The notes: generated by a model not told the origin, from the letters alone. DNA of 8,977 nt from Rhizobium sp. Q54 (GCA_945872035.1 CAMBYA010000074.1:1-8977); one strand, 5' to 3'. Counted from the stretch's first letter, positions 1 through 7,575 are shown. Program-made: numbers and translations.

Positions 1-599
1 TCCCATTGCTGGGTGTGGATATTGAACAGCAGGGTGCGCGATGCGTTGGTCGCGTCGGTCCCGTGCCGCCCGCCGGTCAGCCGCCACAGCAGGAAGCTGT
101 CGATGGTGCCGAACGCCAGCTCGCCGGCTTCCGCGGCGGCGCGGGCACCGGGCACGTTGTCGAGCAGCCACGCGATCTTGGTGCCGGAGAAATAGGGATC
201 GAGCAGCAAGCCAGTGCGCGCCGCGAACATCGGCTCGTGCCCGGCGTCGCGCAGCGCCTTGCACAGCGGCGCGGTGCGCCGGTCCTGCCAGACGATGGCG
301 CGGTGGATCGGCTTGCCGGTTTTGCGGTCCCAGACGACCGTGGTCTCGCGCTGGTTGGTGATGCCGATGCAGACGGCGGTGAAGCCCTTGGCCGACGCCT
401 CGGCCAACGCCTGCCGGCACATGGCGAGCGTGTCGGTCCAGATTTCCTCGGCGTCGTGCTCGACCCAGCCATCGGCGGGATAGTGCTGGGTCAGCTCCTT
501 CTGTGCGGTGGCCACGACGTTGCCGGACAGGTCGAACACCAGCGCCCGGCTGCTGGTGGTCCCCTGGTCGATAGCCAGTATGGCGGTCTCCGTCGTCAT
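1..599 (-). CDS. glpK: Glycerol kinase, N-terminal part (cut by left window edge)
   Basis: Glycerol kinase phosphorylates glycerol with ATP to sn-glycerol-3-phosphate in the cytoplasm, the first step of glycerol use. Read on the minus strand from ATG at 599-597, 199 codons are present before the left edge. The protein opens [19 protein letters not shown], the phosphate-binding start of FGGY sugar kinases (DQGTTSSR at residues 11-18). It continues with [11 protein letters not shown] (81-91), which holds the glycerol-binding Arg84-Glu85, then IVWQDRR (102-108), DPYFSGTK with the substrate-site Tyr136, and TDATNASRT (181-189). All are glycerol kinase signatures, and the family is about 500 residues, so roughly 60 percent is outside the window. 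It is divergent from glpD, which uses its product. I see no clear Shine-Dalgarno sequence before the start. No frameshift is visible. Confidence 0.97.
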   Translation of the reverse strand, partial: MTTETAILAIDQGTTSSRALVFDLSGNVVATAQKELTQHYPADGWVEHDAEEIWTDTLAMCRQALAEASAKGFTAVCIGITNQRETTVVWDRKTGKPIHRAIVWQDRRTAPLCKALRDAGHEPMFAARTGLLLDPYFSGTKIAWLLDNVPGARAAAEAGELAFGTIDSFLLWRLTGGRHGTDATNASRTLLFNIHTQQW

Positions 600-605
600 G
601 CTACG

Positions 606-634
606 ACTATGCAATGGAAGACGGGCAAAGCCAA
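606..634 (-). promoter_or_regulatory. Candidate sigma70-type promoter for glpK, inside the start of glpD
   Basis: On the minus strand TTGGCT (634-629) and CATAGT (611-606) are separated by exactly 17 bases, each matching four of six bases of the sigma70 consensus hexamers. The expected transcription start falls at or within a base or two of the glpK ATG, which would give a nearly leaderless message. That would fit the lack of a Shine-Dalgarno sequence. The match is modest and occurs in coding DNA of glpD, so it is only a candidate. Confidence 0.3.
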
Positions 635-2122
635 TCGGTTGACCTGTTGGTGGTCGGAGGCGGCATCAATGGCGCGGGCATCGCCCGCGACGCGGCAGGG
701 CGCGGCCTGAAGGTCATGCTGGTCGAACGCGGCGACCTGGCGGGCGCGACATCGTCGGCCAGTTCCAAGCTCATCCATGGCGGCCTGCGCTATCTGGAGC
801 AGTACGAGTTCGGCCTGGTGCGCAAGGCGCTGGCCGAGCGCGAGGTGCTGCTGGCCGCCGCGCCGCACCTGGTCGCGCCGCTGGAGTTCGTGCTGCCGCA
901 GGGCGAAGGCTCTCGCCCGGGCTGGATGCTGCGTATCGGCCTGTTCCTATACGACCATCTGGGCGGCCGCCGGCGGTTGCCCGGATCCCATGGGATCGAT
1001 CTGCGAAGGCATCCCGCCGGCCGCCCGCTGAAGGATGAATACCGGCACGGCTTCACCTATGCCGACTGCTGGACCGACGACGCGCGGCTGGTCGTGGTCA
1101 ACGCCATGGACGCCGCCAGCCATGGCGCGGTCATCCGCACCCGCACCGAACTGATGAGCGCGAGGCGCGACGGGACAGTCTGGCGCGCGGTGCTGCGCGA
1201 CGTCCGCACGGGCCTGGAGAATACGGTCACCGCCCGGATCCTCGTCAACGCCGCCGGTCCCTGGGCCGCGGACCTGATCGAGCACCAGCTCGGCATGGAC
1301 GGCGGCAGGCGGCTGCGGCTGGTCAAGGGCAGCCACATGGTGGTGCCGCGCCCCGACGGCGCCGACGACGCCTACCTGCTGCAGAACGCCGACGGGCGCA
1401 TCGTCTTCGTGCTGCCGTTCCTCGACACGTTCTCGCTGATCGGCACCACCGAGCTGGAACTGGAGCGGATGCCGGACACCGTGGCGATCACGCCGGGCGA
1501 GGTCGACTATCTATGCGCTATCGTGAATCAGTATTTCCGCCAGCCGATCGGGCCATCCGACGTGGTCTGGTCATTCGCCGGCGTGAGGCCGCTGGTCGAC
1601 GATGCCGACGACGACCCGTCCTCGGTCACCCGCGACTTCCTGATCGCGCTCGACGCACCAGACGGCGCCGCGCCGCTGCTCTCGGTGCTGGGCGGCAAGA
1701 TCACCACCTACCGGGTGCTCGCCGAAGCCGCCATGGACGACCTGGCGCCATTCCTGCCGGGGCTTCCCGGGCCGTGGACCAAGGGCGCGCCGCTTCCCGG
1801 CGGCGACATGCCGCGCGGTGATTTCCATGCCTATGCCGCCGAAATAGCGCACTCCACGCCTTGGCTGCCGCCAGACGTGACGCGGCGGCTGCTGCGCACC
1901 TATGGCACCCGGATCGAGGACTTGCTGGGCGGTGCCAGCTCGCTTTCCGAGCTGGGCGCCCACTACGGCGATGGTGTCTACGAGGCCGAAATCAGCTATC
2001 TCTTGTGCCATGAATGGCTTGAGACGGTCGAAGACTTGCTGTGGCGGCGCACCAAGCTGGGGCTGGTCGTCTCGGAAGCCACCGTCGAGAGGTTGCGGCA
2101 ACGGCTGAGCGCGGCGGGATGA
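614..2122 (+). CDS. glpD: Aerobic FAD-dependent glycerol-3-phosphate dehydrogenase
   Basis: GlpD is a peripheral inner-membrane flavoenzyme that oxidises sn-glycerol-3-phosphate to dihydroxyacetone phosphate and passes electrons to the quinone pool. The 502-residue product matches the usual family length (about 500). Residues 11-23 carry the dinucleotide motif [12 protein letters not shown] (Gly15, Gly17, Gly20). This is followed by the family signature [18 protein letters not shown] at 45-62. Further landmarks are [11 protein letters not shown] (149-159), [10 protein letters not shown] (211-220), [10 protein letters not shown] (236-245), GVRPLVDD (323-330) and GGKITTYR (360-367), which closes the FAD-binding oxidoreductase domain. 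The C-terminal DAO_C-type domain (about 400-500) includes YEAEISYLL and [12 protein letters not shown]. The ATG at 614 is the first start in frame and puts the FAD motif where the E. coli enzyme has it. There is no recognisable Shine-Dalgarno sequence. It is divergent from glpK and overlaps the next gene by four bases. Confidence 0.97.
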   Translation: MEDGQSQSVDLLVVGGGINGAGIARDAAGRGLKVMLVERGDLAGATSSASSKLIHGGLRYLEQYEFGLVRKALAEREVLLAAAPHLVAPLEFVLPQGEGSRPGWMLRIGLFLYDHLGGRRRLPGSHGIDLRRHPAGRPLKDEYRHGFTYADCWTDDARLVVVNAMDAASHGAVIRTRTELMSARRDGTVWRAVLRDVRTGLENTVTARILVNAAGPWAADLIEHQLGMDGGRRLRLVKGSHMVVPRPDGADDAYLLQNADGRIVFVLPFLDTFSLIGTTELELERMPDTVAITPGEVDYLCAIVNQYFRQPIGPSDVVWSFAGVRPLVDDADDDPSSVTRDFLIALDAPDGAAPLLSVLGGKITTYRVLAEAAMDDLAPFLPGLPGPWTKGAPLPGGDMPRGDFHAYAAEIAHSTPWLPPDVTRRLLRTYGTRIEDLLGGASSLSELGAHYGDGVYEAEISYLLCHEWLETVEDLLWRRTKLGLVVSEATVERLRQRLSAAG

Positions 2123-3210
2123 CGAGAGCGGCGACCGGGATTCTGGCGGTATTTGTGCTGGTGGCCGCTGCCGCCGGTGCCGTCGCCCAGCACCCGGCCG
2201 GTCCGGTGGCCGTCCAGCCGGCGCAGGACCGGATGATCCGCCTCGCGGGCCAATCGCCCGACGCCAGCTATGGCTACGACCGGAAGAATCCCATCCTGCT
2301 GGGTGGCATGGCCGAGCGCGATTTCGACCGGCGGGTGGAGACCTATTTCAGCCTGCTGTTCTCCGCCGATGGACAGCCGCTGAAGGTGCTGCTCAACGAG
2401 ACCTGCTGCCAGTTCAGGGTGCCGGGCGTGGCCGACACGCTGAGCCTGCAGGTGATCGAGGCCGGGCAGGACGGCAAGCGGCCGTACCGCTTCTATGTCA
2501 ACGGGTTCCAGGCCGGACCGCTGCAGGCACCGAGCGGCCTGCTGGCGACGCGCAGCGAGGCGAACGCTGAAGCGCTGCAGGGCGCGCTCGACAATGTGCG
2601 CGCCGGATTCACCGACGGCGCCGTGCAGGTACTGCGCCCGCTGGCCGAGGCTGGCGACATGATGGCGCAGTACCAGCTGGGCCGCATTCTCGCCGACCGG
2701 AAGGACTTCAGGGGCGCGTATGGCTGGTTCCTGCAGGCCGCGAAGAATGGCCATTCCGTGTCGCAGGCCACCGTCGCCGCCATGCTGGACGCCGGCAACG
2801 GTGTTGCCGCCGACAAGAACGCAGCGGCAAACTGGCGCCGTCAGGCAGCCGCGAACGGTCATACGGGTTCGCTGATGTCGCTCGCGCTCGCCTCCCTGTC
2901 GGGCTATCCGGACGCGGTGGCGACGGCACGCGCCGCGTCCATGCTGCGGCTTGCCGCCGATCTCGGCGACCCGGCCGCCCAGGCCGCCTATGGCGCGATG
3001 CTGATCCAGGGCAGGGGCGTGCCCAAGGACAATTTCCAGGGGCTGATGTGGCTGCGCCTCGCCAAGCTGGCGGGCGACAGGAATGCCGATTCGGCCTATA
3101 CCGCGCTGGCCGCCACCCAGACCGCCCAGACCATGGCGCGGGTGGAGCAGGCCGCCGACCAGTGGACAAAACGCCGCTCGCCCCCGCCTGTGGCAAGCAT
3201 CGCCAGGTAG
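2119..3210 (+). CDS. Secreted protein: Cys-Cys N-terminal domain plus Sel1-type repeats
   Basis: This is a 363-residue protein of unknown function. The open frame extends upstream into glpD, but I start it at the ATG at 2119. That start overlaps the glpD TGA as ATGA (translational coupling) and immediately begins a signal peptide: MTR, then a hydrophobic stretch to about residue 20, with an AVA cleavage site before Gln24. An export destination (periplasm or outside) is therefore likely. Residues about 50-142 form a domain with the pattern GYDRKNPILLGG, then a Tyr-Phe helix, a Cys96-Cys97 pair (ETCCQF), and YRFYVNGF followed by LQAPSGLL. From memory this resembles an uncharacterised domain with GY..NPI..GG and SCCPF motifs found in various bacteria. 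Residues about 180-321 hold four Sel1-like repeats of about 35 residues (AQYQLG...A..WF.QAAKNGH, GNGVAADKNAAANWRRQAA, AASMLRLAADLGDPAAQ, YGAMLIQGRGVPKDNFQGLMWLRLA). Such repeats usually mediate protein contacts. The basic, Pro-rich C-terminus is short. A role linked to glpD is only suggested by the coupling. Confidence 0.85.
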   Translation: MTRAATGILAVFVLVAAAAGAVAQHPAGPVAVQPAQDRMIRLAGQSPDASYGYDRKNPILLGGMAERDFDRRVETYFSLLFSADGQPLKVLLNETCCQFRVPGVADTLSLQVIEAGQDGKRPYRFYVNGFQAGPLQAPSGLLATRSEANAEALQGALDNVRAGFTDGAVQVLRPLAEAGDMMAQYQLGRILADRKDFRGAYGWFLQAAKNGHSVSQATVAAMLDAGNGVAADKNAAANWRRQAAANGHTGSLMSLALASLSGYPDAVATARAASMLRLAADLGDPAAQAAYGAMLIQGRGVPKDNFQGLMWLRLAKLAGDRNADSAYTALAATQTAQTMARVEQAADQWTKRRSPPPVASIAR

Positions 3211-3226
3211 CGGTCAGTTCGCCACC
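3206..3226 (-). terminator. Possible 3' hairpin between the convergent genes
   Basis: Between the stops of the Sel1-repeat gene and purU lie only 17 bases. GGTAGCG (3206-3212) and CGCCACC (3220-3226) can pair around a 7-base loop. Read as RNA in the purU direction the single imperfect position becomes a G-U pair, so the stem is continuous immediately after the purU stop codon. No U-tract follows on either strand, so it is not a textbook intrinsic terminator. It may be a weak 3' stem or chance. Confidence 0.25.
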
Positions 3227-3227
3227 T

Positions 3228-4097
3228 CTACGACTTGAACACCACCGTCTTGGTACCATTGTCCAGGATCCGGTGTTCGGCGTGCCAGCGGACGGCGCGG
3301 TTCAGCACGACGCTTTCGATGTCGCGGCCGATGCGGACCATGTCCTCTGGCGTCTGGACGTGATCGATGCGCTCGACCGACTGCTCGATGATCGGGCCTT
3401 CGTCCAGCGCCGGCGTCACGTAATGGGCCGTGGCGCCGATGATCTTCACCCCGCGGGCGTGGGCCTGGTGATAGGGCCTCGCGCCCTTGAAGCTGGGCAG
3501 GAACGAATGGTGGATGTTGATCGCCTTCCATTCCAGCGCCCGGCACAGGTCGTCGGACAGGATCTGCATGTAGCGGGCGAGCACCACCAGGTCGATCTCC
3601 AGCGACCGGACCAGCTCCTTGATCCGCTCCTCCTGCCGCTGCCTGGTGTCGGGCGTCACCGGCAGGTACTGGTACGGAATGCCGTGCCACTCGACCAGCG
3701 AGCGCATGTCTTCATGGTTCGAGACGACGGCGCGGATGTCGATCGGCAGCGAGCCGTTGCGCCAGTCGTGCAGCAGATTGTTGAGGCAGTGACCCAGCTT
3801 GCTGACCATCACCATCACCCGGACTTTCTGGGCGGCGGGAACGATGCGGAAATCCATGGAAAACCGGTCCGATACCGTCAGGAACTCCTGCTGCAGCTTC
3901 TCGCGCTTGGGAAGCTTGGGACCGCCCGCGTGGAACACCGTGCGCAGGAACGAGCGCTTCGACACCGGATCGGCGTAGTGTGACAGCTCGGTCAGGAAGC
4001 CGTCGCGCTCGGCCAGGAAGCCGGTGACGGCGGCGACGATGCCGGTGCGGTCGGGGCAGGTCAACGTCAGGACATAGCTGTCTTCGGGGCCGTTCAT
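3228..4097 (-). CDS. purU: Formyltetrahydrofolate deformylase
   Basis: PurU hydrolyses 10-formyltetrahydrofolate to formate and free tetrahydrofolate, balancing the one-carbon pool. The product is 289 residues (E. coli PurU is 280). Residues about 6-85 form an ACT regulatory domain (VLTLTCPDRTGIVAAVTGFL, then the helix and FHAGG strand). Residues about 88-275 are the formyltransferase-fold catalytic domain, beginning KVRVMVMVSKLGHCLNNLL. The catalytic triad of the family is intact: Asn194 and His196 in INIHHSFLPSF, and Asp232 in ATAHYVTPALDEGPII. The start at 4097 gives the ACT domain its normal short lead-in; I see no strong Shine-Dalgarno sequence. It is the last gene of the soxA-soxG-purU unit, 32 bases after the soxG stop. 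purU next to sarcosine oxidase genes is a known arrangement: methyl groups loaded on tetrahydrofolate are released as formate and the cofactor is recycled. Confidence 0.96.
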   Translation of the reverse strand: MNGPEDSYVLTLTCPDRTGIVAAVTGFLAERDGFLTELSHYADPVSKRSFLRTVFHAGGPKLPKREKLQQEFLTVSDRFSMDFRIVPAAQKVRVMVMVSKLGHCLNNLLHDWRNGSLPIDIRAVVSNHEDMRSLVEWHGIPYQYLPVTPDTRQRQEERIKELVRSLEIDLVVLARYMQILSDDLCRALEWKAINIHHSFLPSFKGARPYHQAHARGVKIIGATAHYVTPALDEGPIIEQSVERIDHVQTPEDMVRIGRDIESVVLNRAVRWHAEHRILDNGTKTVVFKS

Positions 4098-4129
4098 TTT
4101 ATCGATGGACTCGTCGTGTTGGCGGGATG

Positions 4130-4708
4130 CTAGGCGCTCAGGTCAGCGGACCTGTCCTTTAGCCACATCCAGAGGTCCATCGCAAGCGAGCGATCGACGA
4201 CGAGCTCATAGGAGTCCGGTTCGCTGGTGGCGTGGATCAGCACGTCGATGGCGGCGATCTCCGTGGCGGCGAAGCGGCCCTGGCAGAACGCCCGGCGGTG
4301 CAGGTCCTGCTCGCACCCCCTGACCACCAGGTCGTAGGCCAGCTTGCCTGACAGCTGGATCGAAACGTATCCATCCGAGACGTCGTTGACCGCCGCCGCC
4401 ATGCCGGACGAGGTGCGGACCAGCCGCTCGCCCAGTCCATAGGCCTTCTCGAAGCAGACCAGCCAGCGGTTGGGCGCCAGCCTGTAGCAGCACGGATCGT
4501 CTCCGGTCAGTGCCTCGGCGGTTTCCGGCAACGGCACGCCGAGCGCGGTGGCGACGCTCTTCGACACTGCCGCCGACCCGTCGGTCACGACCAGCAGCTT
4601 GTGGCGGGACGGGTTCTCGCGCGCCAGCAGTCCGTTGCGCTGGATGCGGGCGGCCACGTTGTCCTTTGCTTCGTCACGCAGCGGCGACGCGGCGATGATG
4701 TCAGCCAA
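4130..4708 (-). CDS. soxG: Sarcosine oxidase gamma subunit family protein
   Basis: SoxG is the small gamma subunit of heterotetrameric sarcosine oxidase, related in fold to a fragment of the folate-binding T-protein family; it carries no redox cofactor of its own. The product is 192 residues, normal for the family. Family-like segments are RLAPNRWLVCFEKA in the middle (the usual form is LGPDEWLL), then AAAVNDVSDGYVSIQLSG (the usual form is HaavDVSd), VVRGCEQDLHRRAFCQGRFAATEIAA (the GC..DLh...F..G block), and VVDRSLAMDLWMWL near the end (RS...YLW.WL). I choose the TTG at 4708-4706 as start because it sits 7 bases after a strong Shine-Dalgarno sequence and overlaps the soxA stop by eight bases. 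No ATG lies nearby in frame. Translation is therefore likely coupled to soxA. Position right after soxA and before purU supports the call. Confidence 0.88.
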   Translation of the reverse strand: MADIIAASPLRDEAKDNVAARIQRNGLLARENPSRHKLLVVTDGSAAVSKSVATALGVPLPETAEALTGDDPCCYRLAPNRWLVCFEKAYGLGERLVRTSSGMAAAVNDVSDGYVSIQLSGKLAYDLVVRGCEQDLHRRAFCQGRFAATEIAAIDVLIHATSEPDSYELVVDRSLAMDLWMWLKDRSADLSA

Positions 4709-7508
4709 AGCGTCGCCTCCCGCTGGGATCGAACACGGGCGGCTTGACGATGCGCGCCGGCACGCTGCCGGTACGCGAGGAAACGCGCACCGTGTCGGCC
4801 AGCCGCTGATGACCGTTGACGACCAAGGCCAGTGTCACTGGCTGGCCCACGGCGTCGCTGTCGAAGCTGAGGATGATGCGGCCCTGCCGGTGGTCGGAGT
4901 TGCCGTCGAGCGGCATGATGGTGCCGGACTGGGGCAGTACGATCGCGGCGTCCTCGCTGCGCAGCGCCACGAGTTGCGCCCTGTCCTGCGGTCCGCCGCG
5001 TGCCCGCGCCAGCGCGGTCTTGCCGACGAAGTCCTGCTCCTTCGGCCGGTATTTGCCGACCGGGTCGAGATCGAATGGCGTCAGGCTGCGCGGCGCCACG
5101 CCGGGAATGTCGATACGGCCCTTCTCGGCGGCCAGCCGGTGCATGGCCAACTCGCCCACCGGCCGCAGGCCATAGCGCGAGCCCGTCATGGCGATCGTCT
5201 CCCACAGCGCGCGGCCGTAATTGGCGGGGACGCTGATCTCGAACGATACCTCGCCGATATTGCCGGTGCGCACGATCCGTACCGGCGCGCCGGCAAGCTT
5301 GCCTTCGCGCACCGCCAGGAACGGGAACGCCGCCGTGGAGACGTCGATGTCGCGGTTCAGCTCAAGCAGCACCTGGCGCGCCCGGGGACCCGCCAGCATC
5401 AGCGTCGACCATGCCGACGTGACCGGGGAGACCAGCACCGACATGCCCTTCAGGTCGCTGGCCAGCCAGCTTTCGAACCACTCGCATACCGGGCCGTCAT
5501 TGCCGGCCGAGGTGTGTATGATGAAACGGTCGTAGTCCAGCCGCACCACGACGCCGTGATCGACCACGGTGCCGCCATCATCGAGCATGCGGCCGTAGCG
5601 GGCCGTGCCGATGGGCAGGTCGGCCATTTTGGTGCAGTAGAGGAACTCGAGGAACTCGGGCGAATCCTCGCCGCTGACCTCGATCTTGCCAAGCAGCGAC
5701 AGGTCGATCAGGCCGGCCGCGTTGCGCGCGGCATGCATCTCCTGGGTGACCGTCTCCTCAGGCGTCACGCTGTCGACCGGGTAGTAGGCCGGGCTGAGCC
5801 AGCCGCCGGTGCGGCGGAATGCCGCGTCCCGCGCGGCGAACAGCGGATGGGCCGGCAGCAGCCGCAGCGGCGGCTCCGGACGCTTGTCGACGTTCATGGT
5901 GACGAAATCGAAGCTGACGACCGGCTTCGGGGGCGTCAGCAGGGTGTCGGCGATGCCGCCCAGCCAGGTCTCGTCCGGTCCGCGTCCGGCGGCGGTGTGG
6001 TCGCTGGTGGTCATGTCGCGGCGCCAGTCCACCCACTGACGCGCCCTGTTGCTCAGGCCCGATTGCGGCACCTGCCACAGGCCCATGCCGGTAGTCGGGC
6101 CGGGCTGGGCATCGGTTCCCGGCACGTTGATCTCGTCGCCGCTGCTGAAGCCGGCAGCCCGTGCCGCCGCGGCGCCTGCATCGCGGCCCGAGGCCAGCGC
6201 GAAACCGAGCGAGCCGTTGCCGGCGATGCTGCCCACGGCATAGGAGATCGATCCCAGCCCGGACGGCACGAGCGCCGCCACGACGGGATCGTAGACCACG
6301 GTGCCGCCGGCCTGGCGCAGCAGGTCAACGCGCGGATTCCAGCCGCCCGACGTGGCGACGAACCGGCAGTCGAAGCGGCGCTTGGCACCGTCCACCTTGC
6401 CGTCGCCCAGATGGTTCACCTCAAGGTAATCCACGTGGGTATCGCCGGCGATCTTGGTCACGACGTGGCCACCGAACAGGTTGATGCCGCGGTCGCACAT
6501 GGCGGCGACCATCTCGGCGCGGATCTCGCGTCGGGCGTCGATCACCGTCTCGACCGGCAAACCCTCGTCATACATGCGGGCCGCCAGTTCGAGGATACGG
6601 TCGTTGTTGCCGACCACCGCGATTGGGCCGTCGACGGGCCGCAGTGCGAACTGGCGCGAATAGCCGAGTACCGCGCTGGTCAGCATGACGCCGGGTGTAT
6701 CGTTGTCGGGGAACACGAACGGGCGCTCGATGCAGCCCGAAGCGAGCACGATCTGCTTGGCGACCACCTTCCAGACCTGCCACTGCCGGCCGCCCGCGCC
6801 GGAAGCGTCAGGGATCTCGCGCAGGATGATCACGTGGCCGCGTCCGTCGATGCCGGTTACGGTGCTGCGGTTGAAGATGCGCAGGTCGTCGAGGCCGCGC
6901 AGCGCGAGTTCGGCGTCGGCGAGCCACTCGTCGCTGGGCATGCCGTCGATTGCCGCGGTGCACCACAGCAGGCTGCCGCCCAGCGTCACGCCGTCGTCGG
7001 CCAGGATCACCCGTGCACCGGCATACCCCGCGGTCAGCGCCGTCATCAGTCCGGCGGGTCCGCCGCCCACCACCAGCACATCGCAATGGGCAAAGCCGGA
7101 TTCGGCCGAGAAGTCGGGCCGCATGGGCGTATGGACCGGATCCGTTCCAGGCGGCTTCGGCTGGTCGCGGCGCAACCGTTCCATCAGCGACGGCGGCGGC
7201 CACGGCAGCAGGCTTTCCGCCGCCAGCCCCTCATAGAGGTCGACCTGGGTGGCGAGGACGGTTCGGGTCGCGCCATTCTCCAGCAGCTTTAGGTAGGCGC
7301 CCGGGTCCGAATAGCCGGCGCCCATGATGCTGCGCGGCCGGTTGTGCCGCAGGCTGCGGCCGATGATCGAGATGTCGTTGGCCAGCAGAGCCGACGCCAG
7401 CGTGTCACCGGCGAAGCCGGTGCAGGGTCTTCCATTGAAGGTGAACGAGAGCGGACGAGCACGATCTATCCGGCCTCCCGTTTCACGTCGGCGCATCAAA
7501 GCGGGCAT
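4701..7508 (-). CDS. soxA: Sarcosine oxidase alpha subunit family protein, divergent
   Basis: SoxA-type proteins pair an NAD/FAD-binding half with a folate-binding T-protein half. In sarcosine oxidase the alpha subunit helps transfer the removed methyl group to tetrahydrofolate. This one is 935 residues, slightly short for the family. Residues 18-95 are the ferredoxin-like N-terminal domain (FTFNGRPCTGFAGDTLASALL, then GRSLRHNRPR). It has a single cysteine (Cys29), so no 2Fe-2S cluster. A Rossmann domain follows with VVGGGPAGL (147-155), and the paired motif VVGNNDRILELAARM (298-312) with VIDARRE. VDWRRDMTTSD (493-503) corresponds to the VDFQNDVTaxD block. A GcvT-like domain (about 550-800) contains RNAAGLIDLSLLGKIEVSG, the folate-site region VVDHGVVVRL (Asp650) and FPFLAVREG. 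The C-terminal barrel runs from about 800 to the end (TPFDLD, DFVGKTAL). The start at 7508 follows AAGGG at 7519-7515. Several canonical segments are missing or replaced, and soxB and soxD are not adjacent, so the substrate is uncertain. It could be another member of the amine or opine oxidase superfamily. Confidence 0.87.
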   Translation of the reverse strand: MPALMRRRETGGRIDRARPLSFTFNGRPCTGFAGDTLASALLANDISIIGRSLRHNRPRSIMGAGYSDPGAYLKLLENGATRTVLATQVDLYEGLAAESLLPWPPPSLMERLRRDQPKPPGTDPVHTPMRPDFSAESGFAHCDVLVVGGGPAGLMTALTAGYAGARVILADDGVTLGGSLLWCTAAIDGMPSDEWLADAELALRGLDDLRIFNRSTVTGIDGRGHVIILREIPDASGAGGRQWQVWKVVAKQIVLASGCIERPFVFPDNDTPGVMLTSAVLGYSRQFALRPVDGPIAVVGNNDRILELAARMYDEGLPVETVIDARREIRAEMVAAMCDRGINLFGGHVVTKIAGDTHVDYLEVNHLGDGKVDGAKRRFDCRFVATSGGWNPRVDLLRQAGGTVVYDPVVAALVPSGLGSISYAVGSIAGNGSLGFALASGRDAGAAAARAAGFSSGDEINVPGTDAQPGPTTGMGLWQVPQSGLSNRARQWVDWRRDMTTSDHTAAGRGPDETWLGGIADTLLTPPKPVVSFDFVTMNVDKRPEPPLRLLPAHPLFAARDAAFRRTGGWLSPAYYPVDSVTPEETVTQEMHAARNAAGLIDLSLLGKIEVSGEDSPEFLEFLYCTKMADLPIGTARYGRMLDDGGTVVDHGVVVRLDYDRFIIHTSAGNDGPVCEWFESWLASDLKGMSVLVSPVTSAWSTLMLAGPRARQVLLELNRDIDVSTAAFPFLAVREGKLAGAPVRIVRTGNIGEVSFEISVPANYGRALWETIAMTGSRYGLRPVGELAMHRLAAEKGRIDIPGVAPRSLTPFDLDPVGKYRPKEQDFVGKTALARARGGPQDRAQLVALRSEDAAIVLPQSGTIMPLDGNSDHRQGRIILSFDSDAVGQPVTLALVVNGHQRLADTVRVSSRTGSVPARIVKPPVFDPSGRRRFG
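4716..4721 (-). promoter_or_regulatory. Shine-Dalgarno site deciding the soxG TTG start
   Basis: On the minus strand GGGAGG (4721-4716) lies inside the last codons of soxA, 7 bases before the TTG at 4708. It is the strongest ribosome-binding site I see in the window and fixes the soxG start at a non-ATG codon. Confidence 0.75.
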
Positions 7509-7545
7509 CTATGACCCTTGCCTGTAAAACCGGTGGTCTGGCACA

Positions 7546-7575
7546 TTGTCGGCGGCTCGTCCGACCTGTTCTAAC
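7546..7575 (+). promoter_or_regulatory. Candidate promoter for the beta-oxidation gene
   Basis: TTGTCG (7546-7551) and TCTAAC (7570-7575) lie 18 bases apart and each match four of six bases of the sigma70 hexamers. Transcription would start near 7582, giving a leader of about 68 bases. Both inverted repeats of the spacer overlap or immediately follow this element, the usual placement of a repressor operator. The hexamers are weak, so treat this as a candidate only. Confidence 0.28.

Noticed and set aside
6..710. A 234-codon open frame on the plus strand across glpK and the start of glpD
   Set aside because: It overlaps glpK antisense and glpD out of frame. The opposite strand encodes a proven glycerol kinase signature set, and this product has no recognisable domain.
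2093..2103. Dyad GTTGC-G-GCAAC near the end of glpD
   Set aside because: It lies within coding sequence, is short, and has no U-tract. It is readily explained by chance in GC-rich codons.
2041..2118. A 26-residue N-terminal extension of the Sel1-repeat protein beginning at ATG 2041
   Set aside because: It overlaps the end of glpD, would bury the signal peptide behind a charged stretch, and ignores the ATGA overlap at 2119, which gives a clean secretion signal.
3048..3983. A 311-codon open frame on the plus strand, antisense to purU
   Set aside because: PurU on the minus strand has intact catalytic Asn, His and Asp and an ACT domain. The plus-strand product is Asp, His, Arg and Gln-rich with no family features.
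4548..7292. A 914-codon open frame on the plus strand, antisense to soxA and soxG
   Set aside because: It lies opposite intact, recognisable genes. Its translation is rich in Arg, Ala, Gly, His and Gln with no known motif, as expected when GC-rich codons are read on the opposite strand. It is a shadow frame.
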